Source: Bryobacterales bacterium
GTDB taxonomy: Bacteria; Cyanobacteriota; Vampirovibrionia; Obscuribacterales; Obscuribacteraceae
DNA: 6,676 nucleotides
Assembly: GCA_903970295.1 (NCBI GenBank)
Contig: CAJCHQ010000983.1
Location: 1-6,676, forward strand
Direction: 5' to 3'
Shown: positions 1 to 6,048 of the stretch, in pieces
Layout: every line of letters begins with the position of its first letter
Numbering within the stretch: the first letter of the stretch is position 1
The notes under the pieces: model-generated
What the model saw: only the letters and a program-made list of their open reading frames with translations
Told to the model about the DNA's origin: nothing
Databases searched by the model: none
Made by a program: the position numbers and the translations under genes

Positions 1-858
1 CGGGCTAGCTGTACCAAGGGTCGCAACATCGACCCCCACCGCTCCCATGATCGCCGCGGTTTGCCACGGGTTATCTTTTGCGGCCTGTACAACCGAGGCA
101 GCCCCATTCTTAATCGCACTGCCGACTGCTTCAGCCGCCGCCACTGGGTGCTGGATCGCCTCTCCGGCTGCCGATATGGCTGATGATGCAGCGCTGCCAC
201 TGTGACTGAGTGCCTCGCCGACCTGGTGTCCAAAGGTACCAACTGATTGAACCGCGCCGCGCACACCCTGAATCGTGAAGTCCAAAGCACCCCCCAGGTG
301 GTCGGGCAGCCACTGACCTGCTTTGCTCGAAGCTGTGCCAGAACTTGTGTCAGTGCCAGCGGTGTGTTTGTCTGCGGCAGCACCGGTCGTCGCGGCAGCG
401 GCATGAGCGTCGCCGGCAGCACCGGTCGTTGCGGCAGCGGCATGAGCGTCGCCGGCAGCGCCTGTCGTCGCGGCAGCGGCATGAGCATCACCGGCAGCGC
501 CTGTCGTCGCGGGCGCGGCATGAGCATCACCGGCAGTGCCGGTCGTCGCGCCAGCGGCATGAGCGTCGCCGGCCTTGCCAGTCGTCGCCGCACCAGCATG
601 AGCATCACCGGCAGCGCCTGTCGTTGCATTAGCTTTTTGAGCATCACCGGTGGTTGTCGAGACGGCTGCATCACCGCCTGTAATTGTGGGAGTACCAAAA
701 AGAGCATGCGCGCTATCGGCGCCTGCAGGCGGCACCATGCGACCAGAGGTAGCCCTGATCTGGTTGACTTCTGCCTGAGCGGCAGTTACTTGATCGCCGG
801 TTGACTGAGACTGTGTCTTCTCTGCTTGATCACTATGTTTAAAAGTTCCTGGGCCCAT
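1..858 (-). CDS. Unrecognised Ala/Thr/Gly-rich tandem-repeat protein (5' part, continues beyond left edge)
   Basis: An uninterrupted minus-strand frame of 286 codons begins at an ATG at 858-856 and is still open at base 1, so the C-terminus lies outside the window. The start is supported by a GAGGAG ribosome binding site six bases upstream. Residues 1-70 are polar and Gln/Ser/Thr-rich with no signal peptide. Residues 71-161 are seven 13-residue units with consensus GDAHAAAATTGAA, and a degenerate unit (ADKHTAGTDTSSG) follows. Residues about 175-270 are Ala/Ser/Val-rich with spaced Gly and charged residues and look like amphipathic helices. Around residue 266 the segment KDNPWQTAAIMGAVG faintly recalls the C-terminal anchor of DUF883/YqjD-type proteins, but the similarity is too weak to assign. 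I do not recognise the family. An LEA-like or phasin-like surface-active role is possible by composition only. The frame is certain to be open; function is unknown. Confidence 0.85.
   Translation of the reverse strand, partial: MGPGTFKHSDQAEKTQSQSTGDQVTAAQAEVNQIRATSGRMVPPAGADSAHALFGTPTITGGDAAVSTTTGDAQKANATTGAAGDAHAGAATTGKAGDAHAAGATTGTAGDAHAAPATTGAAGDAHAAAATTGAAGDAHAAAATTGAAGDAHAAAATTGAAADKHTAGTDTSSGTASSKAGQWLPDHLGGALDFTIQGVRGAVQSVGTFGHQVGEALSHSGSAASSAISAAGEAIQHPVAAAEAVGSAIKNGAASVVQAAKDNPWQTAAIMGAVGVDVATLGTASP
376..648 (-). repeat. Seven 39-bp tandem repeats coding for 13-residue units
   Basis: The repeat period is 39 bp, giving exactly seven in-frame units (residues 71-161 of the repeat protein). 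The Gly-Asp-Ala start and Ala-Thr-Thr-Gly core are kept in all units, and His is at position 4 in six of seven. Units 5-7 (492-376) encode identical peptides. Units 6 and 7 differ by one base, while units 5 and 6 differ by five bases, all synonymous. Units 1-4 carry substitutions such as QKAN, AGAA, AAGA and AAPA in the variable middle. Degenerate copies flank both ends, so the array probably expanded from the centre or the downstream side. Confidence 0.95.
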
Positions 859-864
859 GCTTGG

Positions 865-870
865 CTCCTC
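865..870 (-). promoter_or_regulatory. Ribosome binding site of the repeat-protein gene
   Basis: The minus strand reads GAGGAG, then CCAAGC, then ATG at 858. This near-consensus Shine-Dalgarno at a six-base spacing fixes the start of the repeat protein. No other plausible in-frame start lies near a comparable site. Confidence 0.85.
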
Positions 871-882
871 GCGACGATAGTG

Positions 883-912
883 TCTAGAGACGCCACAAAA
901 TGCGTCCCTAAA
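883..912 (-). promoter_or_regulatory. Leader hairpin just upstream of the repeat-gene ribosome binding site
   Basis: In the minus-strand transcript, bases 912-902 can pair with 893-883 to form an 11-bp stem with two G-U wobbles and an eight-base loop (core AGGGACGC / GCGTCTCT). The stem ends 12 bases before the GAGGAG site. No U-tract follows, so it is not an intrinsic terminator. It is better read as a 5' untranslated structure that could affect translation or stability of the mRNA. Confidence 0.5.
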
Positions 913-945
913 TTTGGTAAGGCGTATCGGTTTTGCTTGAGCTAA

Positions 946-961
946 GTGGGACAAATCCCAC
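946..961. promoter_or_regulatory. Perfect 6-bp inverted repeat (GTGGGA-N4-TCCCAC)
   Basis: The plus strand reads gtggga, caaa, tcccac: two perfect 6-base arms around a four-base centre. It lies between the GH3 stop and the repeat-gene start. No T-run follows on either strand, so an operator or transcript hairpin is more likely than a terminator. The factor that would bind it is unknown. Confidence 0.4.
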
Positions 962-977
962 GAATTACATTAACTAT

Positions 978-1018
978 CCAGGTTGACATCTTCGTGACAT
1001 ATCTGTCACATGTCCTGG
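978..1018. promoter_or_regulatory. Nested 41-bp inverted repeat downstream of the GH3 gene
   Basis: Three stacked arm pairs occur: 978-982 with 1014-1018 (ccagg/cctgg), 986-989 with 1010-1013 (acat/atgt), and 994-999 with 1004-1009 (gtgaca/tgtcac), giving 15 bp with small bulges and a four-base loop. The motif tgacat also appears twice directly, 11 bp apart (984 and 995). It sits about 70 bases past the GH3 stop. It could act as a 3' stabilising or factor-assisted termination hairpin for the GH3 mRNA, or as a dyad operator for the gene to the left. It lacks the U-tract of an intrinsic terminator. Confidence 0.45.
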
Positions 1019-1085
1019 AACAGCTTGCTCAAAACTGCATGTGCAATCACTCCACGTCTCACGGCATCGCGGCAGCGGCGGCGGT

Positions 1086-3413
1086 TCACTGAACTAATTT
1101 GAAGCTGGCATGCTTGTCAGTTCTGCTGTCTGAACCGCAGAAAACTTCGAACTCACCAGGTTCGGCAGCGAACACCAAATCTGAGTTGTAGAATTTGAGG
1201 TCTTCTGCGGTCAAATTGAATGCAACAACTTTCGACTCTCCAGGCTTAAGGTCAATTTTTTGGAAGCCCTTCAATTCTTTCACCGGTCTTGTGATACTGC
1301 CGACGAGATCGCGAACATATAACTGAACGGTTTCCACACCGGAGACTTTGCCAGTGTTGGTGACTGTGGTTGTCACAGTCAAGGTCTCGGATGGTCGCAG
1401 AGTCGGTGAACTAACCGACACATCGCCATAAGCAAAATTGGTATAGCTAAGCCCATAACCGAACGGATAAAGCGGCGCATTCGAAACATCCAAATACTTC
1501 GAGCGATATTTTTCCTTATCGTCGAACGGTCGCCCCGAACTTTTGGCGTTGTAATAAATAGGAATCTGCCCAACGTTATAAGGGAAACTCATAGTCAATT
1601 TCCCCGAGGGATTGGCATTCCCGAAGAGTACATCGACAATCGCCGGTCCGGCCTCAGTACCGCCAAACCAGGTCTCCAAAATGCCATCCATATTTGCGTC
1701 TTCCCACGGCAGGGTCAGTGGCCGCCCATTCATGAGAACCAATACGATCGGTTTACCCGTCTTCTTCAAAGCTTTGAGCAGTTCGACTTGATTTTCGAGT
1801 AAGCCAATCTTGCTTCGACAAGCGGCCTCACCACTCATGTTCGAAATCTCACCCAGGACAGCCACTACAACATCGGCTTGCCCTGCCGTTTGTACTGCTT
1901 CCTCAATCAGTTCTGCAGGCGATTTCTCATCGCCAGTCAGCATTGCCCCATCGCGATTCATTTTTTCCATCAGCGCAGAGTCGTCGATGGCATTGCAACC
2001 TTTAGCGTAGAGAAATTTATTAGCACCGAATTTGGTATCAAGCCCTTGCCAGATCGATGTTGCTTTATGCCAATCACCAGCACCACTCCAATTGCCGATC
2101 AAACTTTTTTGATCCTTCACAAACGGTCCGATGAATGCGATTTTCTTCTGCTCTCTCAAAGGCAATATGTTGTTCGTGTTCTTCAAAAGGACCATGCTTT
2201 TGACCGCGGCTTCTTTACTGAGTTGCAGTTTGTCTGCACTCATTGATTGTGACTTGGCGCGCTCTTCGCTCATGAATCGGTAAGGATCTTCAAACAAACC
2301 TAGATCGTATTTAGCCTCTAAAACACGCCGGCAGGCTGCGTCAACGGTTGCTTGTGAAACTTTTCCAGATTTGACCAGTTCTGCACCATATTTGCTGAAA
2401 AGCTCGCCGACCATGTCCATGTCGACGCCTGCATTCATCGCCAGTTCGGAGACTTTGGCCTGATCGCCAAGTCCATGCGCCACCATTTCATTTATGGCAG
2501 TGTAGTCAGTCGCGATGAAACCTTTGAATCCCCATTGCTTACGGAGGAGTTCGGTCATCAGCCATTTATTGGCACTGGCCGGCACACCATTGATTTCGTT
2601 GAAAGCCGTCATCACACTCGCAACACCGGCGTCTACTGCGGCTTTATATGGTGGCAGGTATTCGTTGTACATTCTCACCGGACTCATGTCTACGGTGTTG
2701 TAATCACGCCCGGCTTCGATGGCTCCGTAGAGCGCGAAGTGTTTGACGCAGGCGAGAACACGGTCCGCATTACCGTAGCCGTTCCCTTGATATCCGTGCA
2801 CCATGGCTTTAGCGATGCGACCACCGAGATACGGATCTTCTCCGGCGCCCTCGCTGACTCGCCCCCACCGCGGATCACGTGCAATATCAACCATTGGCGA
2901 AAACGTCCAGTTCAAGCCGTCGGCACTCGCTTCTATGGCTGCTGCCCGCGCCGTTCGTTCGATCAGATCCAGATCCCAAGAACAAGACAAGCCCAAATTA
3001 ATCGGAAACACGGTGCGATGACCGTGAATGACATCAAAACCGAATAACAGCGGAATTTTCAAGCGAGACTCGTTGACCGCCATCTCCTGCAGCTTACGAA
3101 CGGCAATCGGAGTGAACGTGTTGAAAACGCCTCCCACCATACCCTTCTTGATCTTCTCGTCAACGCCCTGACTGACAACTGGACCGGTGACATCAAATCC
3201 GATTGACAGCAGATTCATTTGTCCGAGCTTTTCCTCTAGAGTCATTTTGCTCATGAGATTGTCGACGAACGCAGCTCTTTTGCTTTGAAAAGTGGCTTGT
3301 TGAACTTCCGCCAGTAAGGTCTTGGTTGTCGCCGTTGGTAGCCCATCGTCGGCAAAAGCCGGCATTGCACAGACCTGCAAAGCGATCATCAGCGATGTCA
3401 ACCAATGCTTCAT
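1086..3413 (-). CDS. bglX: Periplasmic GH3 beta-glucosidase, BglX type
   Basis: The 775-residue protein is full length for the BglX group of glycoside hydrolase family 3, which releases terminal beta-linked glucose or related sugars from oligosaccharides with retention of configuration. A signal peptide spans residues 1-21 (hydrophobic TSLMIALQVCA, likely cleavage after AFA). The TIM-barrel domain follows, with DPRWGR at 180-185, GEDPYLGG at 191-198, KHF at 224-226 and the nucleophile Asp303 in ATDY. The alpha/beta sandwich domain holds GEISNMSGEA at 521-530, where Glu529 is the expected acid/base, and GGTEAG near 584-589. A C-terminal fibronectin III-like domain covers about 670-760 after FGYGLSY. 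All key residues are present, so it should be active. The ATG is preceded by GAGGAG at 3430-3425 with a rather long 11-base gap. It diverges from the exported hydrolase at 3589, and no sugar transporter is nearby to narrow the substrate. Confidence 0.96.
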   Translation of the reverse strand: MKHWLTSLMIALQVCAMPAFADDGLPTATTKTLLAEVQQATFQSKRAAFVDNLMSKMTLEEKLGQMNLLSIGFDVTGPVVSQGVDEKIKKGMVGGVFNTFTPIAVRKLQEMAVNESRLKIPLLFGFDVIHGHRTVFPINLGLSCSWDLDLIERTARAAAIEASADGLNWTFSPMVDIARDPRWGRVSEGAGEDPYLGGRIAKAMVHGYQGNGYGNADRVLACVKHFALYGAIEAGRDYNTVDMSPVRMYNEYLPPYKAAVDAGVASVMTAFNEINGVPASANKWLMTELLRKQWGFKGFIATDYTAINEMVAHGLGDQAKVSELAMNAGVDMDMVGELFSKYGAELVKSGKVSQATVDAACRRVLEAKYDLGLFEDPYRFMSEERAKSQSMSADKLQLSKEAAVKSMVLLKNTNNILPLREQKKIAFIGPFVKDQKSLIGNWSGAGDWHKATSIWQGLDTKFGANKFLYAKGCNAIDDSALMEKMNRDGAMLTGDEKSPAELIEEAVQTAGQADVVVAVLGEISNMSGEAACRSKIGLLENQVELLKALKKTGKPIVLVLMNGRPLTLPWEDANMDGILETWFGGTEAGPAIVDVLFGNANPSGKLTMSFPYNVGQIPIYYNAKSSGRPFDDKEKYRSKYLDVSNAPLYPFGYGLSYTNFAYGDVSVSSPTLRPSETLTVTTTVTNTGKVSGVETVQLYVRDLVGSITRPVKELKGFQKIDLKPGESKVVAFNLTAEDLKFYNSDLVFAAEPGEFEVFCGSDSRTDKHASFKLVQ

Positions 3414-3451
3414 GACTTTTGAAACTCCTCGTGCTTGACGACGTAAAGCTA

Positions 3452-3491
3452 GTGCCCCGAATCGGTGCCTCGAATCTGTGTCCCCGAACCG
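3452..3491. repeat. Three imperfect 13-bp direct repeats in the divergent promoter region
   Basis: Plus-strand units GTGCCCCGAATCG (3452-3464), GTGCCTCGAATCT (3465-3477) and GTGTCCCCGAACCG (3478-3491) lie head to tail with a 13-14 bp period. They occupy the intergenic space between the GH3 start and the exported hydrolase start. Such iterons can be binding sites for a regulator serving both genes. Depending on where the GH3 promoter lies (a weak GATACTAAT-like -10 is seen on the minus strand near 3494-3502), they may instead be in its 5' untranslated region. Confidence 0.55.
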
Positions 3492-3526
3492 GAATTAGTA
3501 TCTCATGAAGCCTTATCGCATCTGTG

Positions 3527-3542
3527 AACTATCCTGATAGTT
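3527..3542. promoter_or_regulatory. Inverted repeat AACTAT-N4-ATAGTT in the divergent intergenic region
   Basis: Two perfect 6-base arms surround cctg, 47 bases upstream of the ATG at 3589. It overlaps a weak plus-strand promoter-like pair (ttatcg then gatagt at 3536-3541, 17-bp spacing), which would suit an operator. No consensus sigma-70 promoter is evident for either direction in 3414-3588, so promoter positions remain unassigned. Confidence 0.3.
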
Positions 3543-3588
3543 GATATCCTGTTTCTGTTGCACCGTCGGAAAGTGGCTTGGTGAAAGA

Positions 3589-4791
3589 ATGAAATTCAAC
3601 GAAAATAGAGGCAGAACAAATTCTGCACCTTCAACCATTACGGGGAAATTGATCGCATTACTGCTGGCGTCGACCAGCCTGATTTCAGCAACTTGTGCAT
3701 TCGCGCAGTCAGAGTCAGAGCAACCTACTGCGCAGAAACCGGCACAAAGCCCGGCGCAGAAACCGGCCCAAAGCCCGGCGCAGACACCGGCCCAAAGCCC
3801 GGCGCAGAAACCGGCACAAAGCCCGGCGCAGACACCAGCCCAAAGCCCGGCGCAGACTCCAGTCCAAAGTCCTGGGTCGGAAGCGAGCACCAAAGTACAG
3901 ATCAGCAACCCGACCAGCACTCTCCCAAGTGCCACGGATCCTCAGATCAAGACATTCAACGCTGCCCATCTCAGCTGGTTGCCAGAAGCAAATCCGAGAA
4001 ATGAGTTGCTTGTCTTCCTCACCGGAACAAACGGAAAGCCTTATCGTTCGAGATTTCTAGAGACTGCTTCAAAATTAGGCTATCACGTCATCTCGTTGAT
4101 GTATCCGTGTTCGATTGCCGCACAAACAGCTTGTGCCAATAGCGATGACCCGGATGCCTATATGAAGTTCCGCCTCGAAATTATCCAGGGGACCGATACA
4201 TCGACAGAGATTGATGTCCCAAGAGCCGATTGCATCGAAAACAGATTAGCGAAGCTCTTGGTCTACTTGAATAATCAGCAGCCAGGAAGTGGCTGGGACA
4301 ATTACATCGAGTCAGGGGAACCGAAGTGGGGCAACATCGGCTTCTGTGGGCAGTCTCAAGGAGGAGGGCACGCTTATGTAATTTCAAAAATTCACCCGGT
4401 GTCACGCGTTATATTTTTTGGTTCACCAAAAGACTATAGTTTCCATTTCAACGCACCGGCAAAAGGATTCGATACGGATACAAAAACTCCGGCGAAGTGT
4501 TATTTCGGTTTCAATCACATGGAAGACAAACAAGGTAATTGCGATCATAAACAGCAGCTGGCAATTTTCAAACAAATGGGTCTAACGGCGCTCGGCATTG
4601 CTGACGCCGATCATCCGACTCCTTCGTACAATCATGCGCATTTGATTTTCACAGATGGGCAACTTCCCGACATGACACAAATGCCGCGCATCCATAATTT
4701 CGCGATCAACAACACGACCGTTCTCAGCGCAAACGGAAAACCAATTTGCCCGCCGGTTTGGCACTACATGCTGACGGAGCCGGTGAAATAG
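3589..4791 (+). CDS. Exported alpha/beta-hydrolase-fold protein with PAQ-repeat linker
   Basis: The 400-residue frame starts at ATG 3589, preceded by GGTGA four bases upstream. A 16-codon extension to TTG 3541 is open but lacks a ribosome binding site and would bury the signal peptide. Residues 20-39 form a signal peptide (LIALLLASTSLISA, cleavage after AFA). Residues 48-95 are six AQ(K/T)PAQSP-type units, probably a flexible wall- or periplasm-spanning linker. The remainder is a serine hydrolase domain: LLVFLTGTNG at 140-149 fits the oxyanion-side strand, and Ser256 sits in GQSQGG, a GxSxG elbow. His349 or His351 (NHAH) is the likely catalytic base, with Glu312/Asp313 (HMED) a candidate acid. 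The layout resembles proteins annotated as BPSS1187 family, from memory and not searched. Several Cys residues suggest disulphides. Substrate is unknown; ester, amide or lipid bonds are possible. Confidence 0.88.
   Translation: MKFNENRGRTNSAPSTITGKLIALLLASTSLISATCAFAQSESEQPTAQKPAQSPAQKPAQSPAQTPAQSPAQKPAQSPAQTPAQSPAQTPVQSPGSEASTKVQISNPTSTLPSATDPQIKTFNAAHLSWLPEANPRNELLVFLTGTNGKPYRSRFLETASKLGYHVISLMYPCSIAAQTACANSDDPDAYMKFRLEIIQGTDTSTEIDVPRADCIENRLAKLLVYLNNQQPGSGWDNYIESGEPKWGNIGFCGQSQGGGHAYVISKIHPVSRVIFFGSPKDYSFHFNAPAKGFDTDTKTPAKCYFGFNHMEDKQGNCDHKQQLAIFKQMGLTALGIADADHPTPSYNHAHLIFTDGQLPDMTQMPRIHNFAINNTTVLSANGKPICPPVWHYMLTEPVK
3730..3873 (+). repeat. Six 24-bp tandem repeats coding for AQ(K/T)PAQSP units
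   Basis: Exactly six 24-bp units encode the linker of the exported hydrolase, with K or T at position 3 in the order K, K, T, K, T, T. Units 1 and 4 are identical at the DNA level. The last unit is the most diverged (a Val replaces an Ala). The in-frame period lets copy number change without breaking the gene, so linker length may vary between strains. Confidence 0.95.
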
Positions 4792-4819
4792 GTCGGAGAT
4801 TGACTCGGGGTGCTCCTAA

Positions 4820-4831
4820 GGAAGGACAGAT
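4820..4831 (+). promoter_or_regulatory. Ribosome binding site and damaged start of the small membrane protein
   Basis: GGAAGG at 4820-4825 is a good Shine-Dalgarno sequence, but no start codon follows in the coding frame. The bases after it read ACAGATAAG. One added G would give ACAG-ATG-AAG, placing an ATG four bases after the site and exactly in frame with the hydrophobic peptide. Confidence 0.45.
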
Positions 4832-4855
4832 AAGCCGCGGCTTGACGGTCAGATT

Positions 4856-5005
4856 GTGGCTGCAATCCTAATTGGTTTGACCATTCCATGTCTTTTAGTC
4901 GGCATTGGCGTCGTGCCGCCGGACTCCAGAATTCCTCCAACTCTGCTTGCCGTGGGGCTGGTGGTCGGCTTGTGGAAAGCTTTGGACATCAAGGCTTCAA
5001 AATAA
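4856..5005 (+). CDS. Small two-helix membrane protein, native start apparently lost
   Basis: The frame following the stop at 4817-4819 runs to TAA at 5003-5005 and encodes a strongly hydrophobic peptide. From GTG 4856 it is 49 residues: helix 1 VAAILIGLTIPCLLVGIGVV, a PPDSRIPP turn, then helix 2 LLAVGLVVGLW and a basic tail KALDIKASK. The upstream codons read KPRLDGQI, a sensible cytoplasmic lead-in; if a missing G is restored at 4831/4832 an ATG appears and the protein is 58 residues. As written, only GTG 4856 (no ribosome binding site) or TTG 4877 could start it. It lies 64 bases past the exported hydrolase on the same strand and may share its transcript. Topology favours a helical hairpin in the inner membrane. 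No family is recognised. It may be a real small protein with a sequencing error, or a recently damaged gene. Confidence 0.5.
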   Translation: MAAILIGLTIPCLLVGIGVVPPDSRIPPTLLAVGLVVGLWKALDIKASK

Positions 5006-5124
5006 AGGCTGCTTTGCCATTAGGATCGAAGCCAATTCTCTCCTCATTCTCGAGACTTGTCTAAGTCTGTGCAGATGACTTAAATGAGACGGAGAGTGAT
5101 CACACTTCGACGCAGCAGTTTTAA
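5006..5124. other. Convergent intergenic spacer with a short inverted repeat
   Basis: This gap separates the ends of the plus-strand small membrane protein and the minus-strand hydrolase. It contains a perfect inverted repeat AGACTT-GTCT-AAGTCT at 5053-5068 and an 8-bp palindrome gtgatcac at 5096-5103. Neither is GC-rich nor followed by a T-run, so no intrinsic terminator can be claimed, although a bidirectional stop would be expected here. Confidence 0.4.
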
Positions 5125-6048
5125 CTAATTATTCAAACTTGCGCGCATAGCCACTATCTGATCAGCGACTTCGCGGGGCGCTTCTTCCGGCAAGAAATGT
5201 CCGCAGCCATCGACCATGCATTCTTTCACATTTTTGGCGACCATGCGCACCATTTGGCCAACTTTTGCACCCAGCCCTTTAACGCCGCCGCCCATAGCGA
5301 TCACCGGCACATCAATCTTGGCAGAAAGCAGTGGTTCGGTTTGCTCGATGCTCAAAAAGGCTGCGCGGTAAACGCCCATACCTCCGAGGACGCCTTCTTC
5401 CCCGGCAAAGGTGCGCAAGTATTCGTCGACTGCGACGTCGTCTATAGCTTCAGGTCGACCAGTCGCACCTTCATAGAACCAAGTCAGAAAGGCACGTTCA
5501 TTGCCAACAATTAGACGCTGCGGCACATCTGGTGCCAGAGGCAAGATCCACCACCACATAGATCCACGTACCATCGCCTGTGGTGTATAGCTGAAGATCT
5601 CCCGCAAGACACTTCCAATCATTACCGGTGCTTCAATATAGAGCAAGCCGCCAACTTCTGCTTTGTGATCAGCTGTCCAGATTAGAGCTGGAAGAGCGCC
5701 CATATCGTGAGCCGCATGAATAAGCGGTTTCCCTTGACTAAAACCGATCGCAGCGGCCAGCGCACGGATTTCTTCAGCCAGGGAACGGGCGTCGTAACCC
5801 TCATTGCCCGCCGGTTTGTCGCTATCGCCGAAGCCCCTCAAGTCTGGGATTAAAACTTTGAATCCGGCAGATGCTAATAACGGCGCCACCGCTCGCCAGG
5901 CATAACCAGTGGAGAGAAATCCATGCCACAGGATTATCGGCTGACCGACTTTGTTCCCACCTAGCCAGTAATGCAATCGAACATTGTTTATCGTTGCGTA
6001 CTCACTCTCGAACCCGACAATGCTCGCGGCTGCATCTTTGTTATTCAA
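5125..6048 (-). CDS. Asp-nucleophile alpha/beta hydrolase (epoxide hydrolase / dehalogenase class)
   Basis: The 307-residue cytoplasmic protein has no signal peptide. It starts at TTG 6048, chosen because AGGTGAG lies just upstream and the next Met is internal at residue 116. The oxyanion motif HGF is at 42-44 and RGFGDSDKP at 71-79. The nucleophile elbow reads AHDMGA with Asp115 in place of Ser, the hallmark of epoxide hydrolases and haloalkane/haloacetate dehalogenases, which form an ester intermediate on Asp. The catalytic His is His284 in GCGHFLPEE. The usual acid after strand 7 is absent (AMGGGVKG). Glu139 in YIEAP, 24 residues after the nucleophile, matches the strand-6 acid of LinB and fluoroacetate dehalogenase by family knowledge. 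The cap region around 150-225 includes WWWILPL and a Tyr-rich YEGATG...DEYLRTF stretch. It overlaps the upstream membrane gene by four bases, so translation is probably coupled. The precise reaction is not determinable. Confidence 0.92.
   Translation of the reverse strand: MNNKDAAASIVGFESEYATINNVRLHYWLGGNKVGQPIILWHGFLSTGYAWRAVAPLLASAGFKVLIPDLRGFGDSDKPAGNEGYDARSLAEEIRALAAAIGFSQGKPLIHAAHDMGALPALIWTADHKAEVGGLLYIEAPVMIGSVLREIFSYTPQAMVRGSMWWWILPLAPDVPQRLIVGNERAFLTWFYEGATGRPEAIDDVAVDEYLRTFAGEEGVLGGMGVYRAAFLSIEQTEPLLSAKIDVPVIAMGGGVKGLGAKVGQMVRMVAKNVKECMVDGCGHFLPEEAPREVADQIVAMRASLNN

Noticed and set aside
376..648. Possible CRISPR array
   Set aside because: The units are contiguous with no unique spacers and are in-frame coding repeats.
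247..804. Plus-strand frame with MSVAGSACRRGSG-like repeats, and the similar one at 345-632
   Set aside because: It is the antisense of the 39-bp coding repeats. A period divisible by three keeps other frames open. The minus frame has a strong ribosome binding site and silent-only variation, whereas the plus frames have neither.
983..988. TTGACA on the plus strand as a -35 promoter element
   Set aside because: No acceptable -10 lies 16-18 bases downstream and no plus-strand gene follows. The hexamer is part of the nested inverted repeat.
1067..1079. Thirteen-base match (tcgcggcagcggc) just past the GH3 stop to the 39-bp repeats
   Set aside because: It is a short GC-rich triplet-like string with no further similarity, so chance is adequate.
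2475..3047. 190-codon plus-strand frame opposite the GH3 gene, and others at 1810-2246
   Set aside because: The opposite strand encodes conserved GH3 motifs across the whole span, and these frames show no domain or ribosome binding site.
3513..3969. Minus-strand frames rich in CAGLWAG-like or LRRALGR-like repeats, and plus frames rich in RRNRHKAR-like repeats
   Set aside because: They are shadows of the 24-bp linker repeats. Only the frame from 3589 carries a signal peptide and a folded enzyme domain.
4993..5033. Possible terminator with arms ggcttc and gaagcc
   Set aside because: The loop is long, the inner pairing is weak and no T-run follows on either strand.
5197..5514. 105-codon plus-strand frame inside the hydrolase gene
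   Set aside because: It is antisense to conserved hydrolase sequence and has no supporting features.
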